5,507 nucleotides of DNA from Kiritimatiellia bacterium (GTDB lineage Bacteria; Verrucomicrobiota; Kiritimatiellia; RFP12; UBA1067). The notes under the pieces are model-generated. The model was not told the DNA's origin, ran no database searches, and worked only from the letters and a program-made list of their open reading frames with translations. A program made the position numbers and the translations under genes. Each line of letters opens with the position of its first letter. Within the stretch, counting starts at the first letter, position 1. Location of the stretch: contig JAGOBZ010000226.1 in the NCBI GenBank assembly GCA_017999015.1, positions 1 through 5,507 on the forward strand. Direction: 5' to 3'. Shown piece by piece: positions 1-5,507 of this stretch.

Positions 1-2
1 GC

Positions 3-2885
3 GCAGAAACCCTCGGCAGCGTCCTCAAAGGATTTCTGTGGGAAACCGCGGATTTTCAGATGTCGGGTTTGGACCTGCGTCTGCCGACGGGCCGGCTTTC
101 CGCAGACGCGTTCCCGGTGCCGTCGCAACCGTTCCTCTTGTCCGCCGGTGCGTCCGTCTCGCCACCGGTGACACTCGACGCCTGGCGGGTCTCGGCCGCC
201 TCTCTGACCTGGAAACAGGCCTTCACCTTGTTGGGGGCCTGCCAGGAACGGCGGCTGGCCGACGGCGTATTCGCCGGTGAGGATCTGTTGGCGTTCGCCC
301 GTCTCTTCCGGTTTGCCGGTTCGCTCGTGGCCCGCGGCAGATTTCTGCCCGCGCTCGTGCGGCGCGACGACGGGTGCCTCGAGGCCCGTTGGCAGGCGTC
401 GCTCGATCCGCCCGACCGGCGGCGACTCGAGGCGCTGGCCGGGTGCCTGCCGCCGTTGCTTACGCTGGGGACAAAACCTTGGCACTATGCCGCCGCGCTG
501 CTCGAGGAGCTGACCGACCACCTGGTGCGGGTCAGCGTGGTGACGACGCTCTCGCGGTCGCATGCCGAACACGGCAAATTCTATAGCGCCCACGACGCCT
601 GGCTTGCCGCATTGCGCGGTGAGAACCCGGTGATCCGCTGGGAGACAGGGGATGAGCTTGACGACCTGCATGACGCGGTCGCCTTGTGGCGTCGTCCGGT
701 CGAAAGCCGAGAGGCCTGTGACGACGCGCTGCTTTTCGAACTGGAAGAAGCGCCCGCGCCGGGCCAGCCGTGGTTCCTGCACGTGCGCTTAAGCGGCGCA
801 CACCAGACGGACCGCGCATCATTTATTGCAGGTGCAGACGAAGCGCTCCTGATCGCGCTGGGCCAGGCCGGCATGCTCTTTGCGCCGCTGGCCAAAGCTG
901 AAATGCACCCGCGCGGTTTGGGCTGCATGCTGTCGTCCGATGAGGCGCACGCCTTTCTCAACGCCGCCGCGCCGCTGCTGGAGGCGGCCGGCTACGGCGT
1001 CAGCTTGCCGGCGTGGTGGAGCCGCAACGCGCAAAAAAGCGTCACTCTGGAAGCGGATGCGATGCCGCACGCCGGCGCATCCGAAGGCCCGCAGGCGCTG
1101 GAGCAGAAGGTGGCGTTGAGTTGGACGGTCACGCTGGACGGTCAGCCGGTCTCGCGCGAGGAGCTGGAGGCGCTGCTGGACTCCGAATCGCCGCTGGTCT
1201 TCTTCCGGGGCCGCTGGATCGAGATCAACGTACGCCAGCTTCAGGAGGCGCTGCGAGTCACGCAGCGCAAGCAGACGGCTTCGCAATCCGCGCTGGAGGT
1301 CGTGCGGCTGGCGCTGGGCTCCGCAGGCCGGGGCGGACTGGAGGTCTCCGACGTGCGGGGCGGCGGCTGGCTGGCCCCGTTCCTCAAACGGTTGCGCGGC
1401 GAACAGGCGTTCGATCTGCTGCCGCCGCCCGCCGCGTTCTGCGGCGAGCTGCGTCCCTACCAGGTGCGCGGTTTCAGTTGGCTGGCGTTTCTGCGCACCT
1501 GGGGCTTCGGCGGCTGTCTGGCGGATGATATGGGCCTCGGCAAAACGATTCAAACGCTGGCCTTTCTACTGCACGAGAAAGCGCGCGGCGAACGCCGCCC
1601 GGTTCTGCTGGCCGCCCCGATGTCTGTCCTCGGCAACTGGCTGCGAGAGGGCCAGCGCTTCGCGCCCGACCTGCGCATGAGGCTTCATCACGGCGCACAG
1701 CGCTGGCACGGCGATTCGTTTGCGCGCGAGACAAAGGGCGTGGACGTCGTGCTCACCAGTTACCATCTGCTCTACCGCGACTACGCCGACCTGCGTAAAG
1801 TCGGCTGGGCCGGCATCGTGCTCGACGAGGCGCAGAACATCAAGAATCCCGACACGCGCCAAGCCCAGGCCGCCCGCGCACTGCAAGCCGATTACCGGAT
1901 CGCGCTGACCGGAACGCCGGTCGAGAACCACGTCGGCGACCTCTGGTCGCTGATGGATTTTCTCAATCCCGGTCTGCTGGGCAAACGCGCGGTGTTCCGC
2001 GAAGCCTTCTTCCGCCCGATCCAGTCCGGCATCGATCCCGGAGCACGCACGCGGCTGCGGCGCCTCACCGCGCCGTTTCTGCTGCGGCGGCTCAAGACCG
2101 ACAAACAGATCATCGCGGATTTGCCGGAGAAGCACGAAGGCACCGTGACCTGCACCCTCACGCGCGAGCAGGCGCACCTTTACGAAGAGGTGCTGGAACA
2201 GTTCCGCCGCGATGCGGCCGACGCTGAAGGGATCGCGCGGCGTGGCCTGATTCTCAGCGTGCTGACCCGCCTCAAACAGGTCTGCAACCATCCGGCGCAC
2301 TACCTCGGTCAGCCGCAGGCGATGGCGCGCCCATCCGGCAAGCTGCAGCGCCTGGAAGAGATGCTGGAGGAAATATTCGAGCGCGGCGAGAGCGCACTGA
2401 TCTTTACCCAGTACGCTGAGATGGGCGCGTTGCTGAAGCAACGCCTCTGCGAAACGTTCGGGCGTGACATGCCGTTTCTGCACGGCGGTGTTCCGCGCAA
2501 AGCGCGCGACCACATGGTGCGGGCGTTTCAGGAAAGCGCCGAACCACAGGCCTTTGTCCTCTCGCTCAAAGCGGGCGGCATCGGCCTGAACCTGACCCGC
2601 GCAAGCCACGTTTTTCACTACGACCGCTGGTGGAATCCTGCCGTAGAGGACCAGGCCACCGACCGCGCCTTCCGCATCGGGCAGACCCGTAACGTGATGG
2701 TCCACAAGTTTCTCTGTGGCGGCACGCTGGAAGAGCGCATTGACGACATGATCGCGCACAAGAGCGCCTTAGCCGCTGAGATCGTGACCAGCGGCGAGGT
2801 GTTCCTGACTGAACTCTCCAACGACGAACTGGACCAGCTCCTGCGGCTCTCCGAAACGGTCATTGCTGACGAGGTGGGGGAATGA
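3..2885 (+). CDS. SNF2-family DEAD/DEAH-box ATPase (HelZ-like helicase), 5' partial
   Basis: This is a SNF2-type ATP-dependent nucleic-acid translocase, expected to be cytoplasmic and to act on double-stranded DNA or DNA-protein complexes. Counting the Met at base 60 as residue 1, an N-terminal bacterial region is followed by a SNF2-associated domain (about 282-391). The ATPase core then begins at LRPYQ (464-468). It has Walker A DDMGLGKT (489-496), DEAQ motif II (589-592), motif III ALTGTPVEN (615-623), motif IV region ALIFTQY (779-785), motif V KAGGIGLNL (837-845) and motif VI QATDRAFRIGQ (865-875). No key residue is missing. Frame 3 is open through the left edge and the upstream codons read like protein. 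The Met at base 60 has no visible Shine-Dalgarno, and 941 residues is short for relatives of about 1000-1100. I therefore infer that the true start is upstream of the window. The stop overlaps the next gene by four bases. The exact cellular function is not established from sequence. Confidence 0.95.
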   Translation, partial: AETLGSVLKGFLWETADFQMSGLDLRLPTGRLSADAFPVPSQPFLLSAGASVSPPVTLDAWRVSAASLTWKQAFTLLGACQERRLADGVFAGEDLLAFARLFRFAGSLVARGRFLPALVRRDDGCLEARWQASLDPPDRRRLEALAGCLPPLLTLGTKPWHYAAALLEELTDHLVRVSVVTTLSRSHAEHGKFYSAHDAWLAALRGENPVIRWETGDELDDLHDAVALWRRPVESREACDDALLFELEEAPAPGQPWFLHVRLSGAHQTDRASFIAGADEALLIALGQAGMLFAPLAKAEMHPRGLGCMLSSDEAHAFLNAAAPLLEAAGYGVSLPAWWSRNAQKSVTLEADAMPHAGASEGPQALEQKVALSWTVTLDGQPVSREELEALLDSESPLVFFRGRWIEINVRQLQEALRVTQRKQTASQSALEVVRLALGSAGRGGLEVSDVRGGGWLAPFLKRLRGEQAFDLLPPPAAFCGELRPYQVRGFSWLAFLRTWGFGGCLADDMGLGKTIQTLAFLLHEKARGERRPVLLAAPMSVLGNWLREGQRFAPDLRMRLHHGAQRWHGDSFARETKGVDVVLTSYHLLYRDYADLRKVGWAGIVLDEAQNIKNPDTRQAQAARALQADYRIALTGTPVENHVGDLWSLMDFLNPGLLGKRAVFREAFFRPIQSGIDPGARTRLRRLTAPFLLRRLKTDKQIIADLPEKHEGTVTCTLTREQAHLYEEVLEQFRRDAADAEGIARRGLILSVLTRLKQVCNHPAHYLGQPQAMARPSGKLQRLEEMLEEIFERGESALIFTQYAEMGALLKQRLCETFGRDMPFLHGGVPRKARDHMVRAFQESAEPQAFVLSLKAGGIGLNLTRASHVFHYDRWWNPAVEDQATDRAFRIGQTRNVMVHKFLCGGTLEERIDDMIAHKSALAAEIVTSGEVFLTELSNDELDQLLRLSETVIADEVGE
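2871..2876 (+). promoter_or_regulatory. Ribosome binding site for the SWIM gene, inside the helicase 3' end
   Basis: GAGGTG lies within the last codons of the helicase gene, and its GAGG core is seven bases before the ATG at 2882. It is followed by a run of G. With the ATGA stop/start overlap, this supports translational coupling, in which ribosomes finishing the helicase re-initiate on the SWIM gene. Confidence 0.5.
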
Positions 2886-3811
2886 GCAAAAAAAAGCGAT
2901 ACGCGCTGCGCGCGCCGTTGACGGTCAGGGGCGGTATCCGCTCACAACATGCGCACAGCGGGCCGCTGCGCGTGTGGTGGAGCCGGCGCTGGACCGAGGT
3001 CATCGAGCGCTTCCGCCTCGGGGCGCGCCTGGGGCGCGGTCGCAACTACGCGGTGTCCGGCCAGGTGTCACAGCTCGAGATCGCGTCAGGGATGATTACC
3101 GCCCGCGTGCAGGGCGCTAACAAGGAACCCTACGCCAGCACCATCCGCTTCCGCACCGTGCCGGAGGACGGCAAGACGCGGCTGATCGAGGCGCTACGCG
3201 CGCGGCCGATGTTGGTGGCGCGCCTGTTGGTAGGTGAGCTGCCGCTTGAGGTGGAGGGATTCTTCCGCGCGGCCGGCTGCCCGCTCTTCCCGCAGCGAGA
3301 GAACGATTTGTCGAGCCGCTGCTCCTGTCCGGATTACGCCAATCCCTGCAAGCATCTGGCTGCGGTCTACTACCTGCTGGGCGAGGCGATCACCAAAAAT
3401 CCGCTGCTGCTGCTGGCCGTTCGCGGCGTCAGTCGCGCCGAGCTGCTCGGCGACGCGGCGATGCGAGAGCCGCCGCCGGCAGGTCCGGCGCTGCCGGCTG
3501 AGCCCGATCCCGCCGATCTCACGGCCTTCTACGGGACGCCGCAGCCGCCCTTCGAGGACTTCGGCACCGCCGTGAAAACGCTCACGCACGCGCCGCTCAT
3601 CTGCCGGCTCGGCCCGCTGCCGTTCTGGCGCGGCCAAGAACGCTTCTCCGACACGCTGGAGCATCTGTACGCGCGGGCTGCCGCGCGCGGCTGGGCGGTC
3701 TGGGCGGGCGAGCCGCTGGATTTGCGGCGCGAAGATGAGAAGGTCATCATTACGGGTGCTAACCTTCATCTGAAAGGCCGGCGCATGCGCGTCGACACCA
3801 CGTTTTCATGA
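2882..3811 (+). CDS. SWIM zinc-finger protein, partner of the SNF2 helicase
   Basis: This 309-residue cytoplasmic protein carries a SWIM zinc finger, a CxCxnCxH metal site thought to mediate DNA or protein binding. The ligands are Cys147, Cys149, Cys156 and His158, inside CSCPDYANPCKH, with the usual hydrophobic helix LAAVYYLLGEA after them. The N-terminal part (about 15-80) has family features: paired Trp residues (WWSRRW), a GRGRNYA stretch and VSQLEIASGMITARVQG. A Pro-rich linker follows the finger. The C-terminal part has FYGTPQPPF and LGPLPFWRG (about 240-250), which also recur in bacterial SWIM proteins beside SNF2 genes. The last 30 or so residues are basic and not recognised. The ATG is chosen because it overlaps the upstream stop, has a GAGG-type site and gives a full-length family N-terminus. 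It probably works with the upstream ATPase, perhaps as a targeting or regulatory subunit; that role is inferred from context. Confidence 0.92.
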   Translation: MSKKKRYALRAPLTVRGGIRSQHAHSGPLRVWWSRRWTEVIERFRLGARLGRGRNYAVSGQVSQLEIASGMITARVQGANKEPYASTIRFRTVPEDGKTRLIEALRARPMLVARLLVGELPLEVEGFFRAAGCPLFPQRENDLSSRCSCPDYANPCKHLAAVYYLLGEAITKNPLLLLAVRGVSRAELLGDAAMREPPPAGPALPAEPDPADLTAFYGTPQPPFEDFGTAVKTLTHAPLICRLGPLPFWRGQERFSDTLEHLYARAAARGWAVWAGEPLDLRREDEKVIITGANLHLKGRRMRVDTTFS

Positions 3812-3818
3812 CGGGGAC

Positions 3819-3847
3819 TTGTTTCTATGGGCCGAGACGTGTAAGCT
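3819..3847 (+). promoter_or_regulatory. Candidate weak sigma-70-like promoter for the fucosidase gene
   Basis: TTGTTT (3819-3824) and TAAGCT (3842-3847) are separated by 17 bases, with three of six matches to each consensus hexamer. They lie at the start of the only gap after the SWIM gene. This AT-richer stretch is the best place for a promoter serving the fucosidase, whose function differs from the genes before it. A TATCCT at 3854-3859 is another possible -10 but lacks a -35. There is no recognisable terminator hairpin in the gap, so read-through from upstream is also possible. Confidence 0.25.
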
Positions 3848-3890
3848 ATGCCCTATCCTGTATGACCGGGATCAGTTCACGTTTAACCTT

Positions 3891-3894
3891 GGAG
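3891..3894 (+). promoter_or_regulatory. Ribosome binding site deciding the fucosidase start
   Basis: GGAG is six bases before the ATG at 3901. It supports that start over the in-frame ATG at 3808, which would add 31 unlikely residues ahead of the signal sequence and overlap the SWIM stop. Confidence 0.65.
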
Positions 3895-3900
3895 ACGCCT

Positions 3901-5277
3901 ATGAAACGCTGCCTAATATCGTGTGTTCTCATCGCCTGCGCCGCGCTCGCGCTGCGCGCGGAACCGTACAAGGCCGACTGGGAGTCGCTTGATAAACGTC
4001 CGATTCCTCAATGGTGGCAAGAGGCCAAATTCGGCATCTTCATCCATTGGGGCGTCTACGCGGTGCCGGCCTACGCGCCGACCGATGAGGCCAATGTCTA
4101 CGCCAAGTATTCGGAGCACTACGACAACCGCATGCGCTCCAAGAACGCGGCCTTCACCAACTTCCACGCCCGCACCTATGGTGACCGCGTCACCTACGCG
4201 GACTTCGCCACGCAGTTCCGCGCCGAGCACTTCAATCCCGGCCAGTGGGCGGAACTCTTCAAAAAGTCCGGCGCGCGGTATGTGGTGCTCACGGCGAAGC
4301 ATCACGACGGCTTCGCGCTCTGGCCGAGCGCGCACAGTCCGCGCTGGAACGCGCAGGTGCTCGGGCCGCACCGCGATTTGGCCGGCGAGCTGACCGCCGC
4401 TGTCAAGCAGGCCGGCCTGCACATGGGCTTCTACTACTCGCTGCTCGAGTGGGGCGATCCGCTCTACAAGGAGAACATCGGCCGCTGGGTGGCCGAGATG
4501 AACCTGCCGCAGATGAAAGAGCTGGTCACGCGCTATGAGCCCGAGGTGGTCTGGACCGACGGCGAGTGGGACTACTCCGACGAAGAGCTGCGTAGCGTCG
4601 ACTTCCTGGCGTGGCTCTACAACGAGTCGCCGGTCAAGGAGAGCGTGGTGGTCAATGACCGCTGGGGCAAGAAGACGCGCGGCAAGCACGGCGGCCACTA
4701 CACGACCGAGTATGACCTGATCCACGCGGGCAGTTCGCTCGACACCCAGTTCGTTCATCCGTGGGAGGAGTGCCGTGGCATCGGCGGGTCGTTCGGCTTC
4801 AACCGCTTTGAGACCACCGCGCACTACATGACCAGCGCGCAGTGCGTGGAAACCCTGATCGAGAAGGTCAGCCGCGGCGGCAACCTGCTGCTTAACATCG
4901 GCCCGCAGGCCGACGGCCTCATCCCGGTGATCATGGAGGAGCGCCTGCTCGACATGGGGCGCTGGCTGAGCGTGAACGGCGAGGCGATCTACGCCACCAC
5001 CGCCTGGCGGCACCGGCCCAAGAACATGCGCGAAACCAAGGTCTACTTCACCCGGAAACCCGATGCCCTCTATGCGATCTGCGTACGCTGGCCGCAGGCC
5101 CCGCTGGTGATCAACAACATTGCCAAGGCCGATGCGGTCTCGCTGCTGGGCAGCCCCCTGCCGGTCAAATTTACGTGCGAAGGCGGGAAATTGACGATTG
5201 AACCGCCGGCGGTCAATCCCGAAACCCTGCCCTGCGACTACGCCTGGACCTTCAAGATCGCCCGTCCGCAGGAGTGA
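3901..5277 (+). CDS. Secreted alpha-L-fucosidase, glycoside hydrolase family 29
   Basis: This 458-residue enzyme should remove terminal alpha-L-fucose from glycans by the retaining GH29 mechanism, outside the cytoplasm. The N-terminus MKRCLISCVLIACAALALRA is a signal sequence (Lys-Arg, then a hydrophobic stretch). Cleavage may follow Ala20, but LIAC (10-13) also fits a lipobox, so it could be a lipoprotein. The (beta/alpha)8 domain has FGIFIHWG (44-51), the substrate-binding KHHDGF (133-138) and WTDGEW (218-223), whose Asp220 is the expected nucleophile. Acid/base candidates are Glu270 (TTEY) and Glu289 (WEEC). The first aligns next to the Asp proposed in human FUCA1, and the second with the Glu proposed earlier. 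NLLLNIGP and WLSVNGEAIYA lead into a C-terminal beta-sandwich ending near residue 455. Length and sequence closely resemble animal FUCA1 (466 residues, from memory). The 3901 start is preferred for its GGAG site and signal peptide. No sulfatase or transporter is visible nearby, so the natural substrate is unknown. Confidence 0.94.
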   Translation: MKRCLISCVLIACAALALRAEPYKADWESLDKRPIPQWWQEAKFGIFIHWGVYAVPAYAPTDEANVYAKYSEHYDNRMRSKNAAFTNFHARTYGDRVTYADFATQFRAEHFNPGQWAELFKKSGARYVVLTAKHHDGFALWPSAHSPRWNAQVLGPHRDLAGELTAAVKQAGLHMGFYYSLLEWGDPLYKENIGRWVAEMNLPQMKELVTRYEPEVVWTDGEWDYSDEELRSVDFLAWLYNESPVKESVVVNDRWGKKTRGKHGGHYTTEYDLIHAGSSLDTQFVHPWEECRGIGGSFGFNRFETTAHYMTSAQCVETLIEKVSRGGNLLLNIGPQADGLIPVIMEERLLDMGRWLSVNGEAIYATTAWRHRPKNMRETKVYFTRKPDALYAICVRWPQAPLVINNIAKADAVSLLGSPLPVKFTCEGGKLTIEPPAVNPETLPCDYAWTFKIARPQE

Positions 5278-5290
5278 TCGCCGGCGGATG

Positions 5291-5296
5291 AAAGGA
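5291..5296 (+). promoter_or_regulatory. Strong ribosome binding site for the restriction-modification gene
   Basis: AAAGGA sits seven bases before the ATG at 5304, in the 26-base gap after the fucosidase stop. An in-frame TGA at 5289-5291 closes the frame upstream, and 5304 is the first ATG after it, so the start is well fixed. Confidence 0.7.
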
Positions 5297-5303
5297 TCGC
5301 GCG

Positions 5304-5507
5304 ATGCAGTTGGGGTGGAATGAGATCAAGCAGCGGGCCGTCTGTTTCTCGCGGGAATGGGCCGGTGAAACCCGCGAGCAAGCGGAAGCAAAATCTTTCT
5401 GGGATGCGTTTTTCAACGTGTTCGGCATTCCGCGCCGCAGTGTCGCCACCTTCGAGGAGCCGGTCCGCAGGCTGGGCGGTCAGTACGGGTTCATCGACCT
5501 GTTCTGG
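5304..5507 (+). CDS. MmeI-like type II restriction-methyltransferase, N-terminal fragment (3' partial)
   Basis: An open frame of 68 codons runs off the right edge without a stop. The peptide begins MQLGWNEIKQRAVCFSREWA and continues with FWDAFFNVFGIPRR (32-45), VATFEEPV (47-54) and YGFIDLFW (61-68). These match the N-terminus of MmeI-type enzymes and the many bacterial 'class I SAM-dependent DNA methyltransferases' related to them. In that family a PD-(D/E)xK nuclease domain is fused to an adenine methyltransferase and a target-recognition domain in one chain of roughly 900-1100 residues. Asp65 (IDLFW) corresponds to the first catalytic Asp of MmeI; the E-x-K pair about ten residues on lies beyond the window. 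The methyltransferase motifs are also outside, so whether the gene is intact, nuclease-active or methylase-only cannot be judged. It is on the same strand 26 bases after the fucosidase, with its own ribosome binding site. Confidence 0.82.
   Translation, partial: MQLGWNEIKQRAVCFSREWAGETREQAEAKSFWDAFFNVFGIPRRSVATFEEPVRRLGGQYGFIDLFW

Noticed and set aside
1013..1528. 171-codon plus-strand frame inside the helicase gene
   Set aside because: It is Gly/Ala/Arg-rich and out of frame with the conserved SNF2-associated domain and Walker A motif that cover the same bases.
1566..2759. 397-codon open frame on the minus strand
   Set aside because: It lies opposite the conserved helicase core, has no recognisable domain, and is the kind of antisense frame that GC-rich codon bias produces.
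3808..3900. In-frame ATG at 3808, overlapping the SWIM stop, as an earlier start of the fucosidase
   Set aside because: The added 31 residues are not family-like, would bury the signal sequence, and lack the GGAG site found before 3901.
3913..5013. 366-codon open frame on the minus strand
   Set aside because: It is the shadow of the fucosidase gene; its composition is Val/Leu/Arg/Ala-rich with no motif, and the plus strand carries clear GH29 residues.
5276..5294. Possible terminator hairpin around CGCCGGCG after the fucosidase stop
   Set aside because: Only an eight-base palindrome with no loop and no T-run follows; it is too small to call.
3..5507. A DISARM or similar defence system, since a SNF2-like helicase and a methyltransferase-type gene are both present
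   Set aside because: The helicase is of the SWIM-associated HelZ-like kind, no drmA/B/C-like genes are visible, and a fucosidase separates the two. The last gene resembles a self-contained MmeI-type enzyme.
1..5507. CRISPR arrays, tRNA or rRNA genes, insertion sequences, long direct or inverted repeats
   Set aside because: None was seen by eye; coding sequence fills nearly the whole window and the two gaps are 89 and 26 bases.

Overview
The window is a GC-rich, densely coded stretch of bacterial DNA. All four genes are on the + strand: a SNF2-family helicase missing its 5' end, a SWIM zinc-finger protein, a secreted GH29 alpha-L-fucosidase, and the first 68 codons of an MmeI-like restriction-modification enzyme cut by the right edge. 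The host cannot be named from the sequence. A secreted fucosidase closely resembling the animal lysosomal enzymes, in a GC-rich genome with SNF2/SWIM genes, would suit a polysaccharide-degrading bacterium of the Planctomycetes-Verrucomicrobia-Kiritimatiellota-Lentisphaerae type. That is a low-confidence inference.

Layout: (1) Bases 3-2885 encode a SNF2-type ATPase/translocase with every helicase motif intact. The reading frame is open to the left edge, so its start lies outside. (2) Bases 2882-3811 encode a SWIM zinc-finger protein whose ATG overlaps the helicase stop in an ATGA. The two are almost certainly one translationally coupled operon. (3) An 89-base gap (3812-3900) may hold a weak promoter and contains a good ribosome binding site. 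(4) Bases 3901-5277 encode an exported alpha-L-fucosidase with signal sequence, nucleophile aspartate and C-terminal beta-sandwich. (5) A 26-base gap with a strong AAAGGA ribosome binding site leads to an ORF at 5304 that runs off the right end.

The helicase and SWIM proteins are expected to act together on nucleic acid; this pairing recurs in bacteria but its cellular role is poorly defined. The fucosidase belongs to glycan breakdown outside the cytoplasm and has no obvious link to them. The last gene looks like the nuclease end of a fused restriction-methylation protein, which gives the right edge a possible defence flavour. Nothing in the visible sequence proves a new system. The most useful follow-ups are the flanking DNA on both sides and the helicase-SWIM pair itself.
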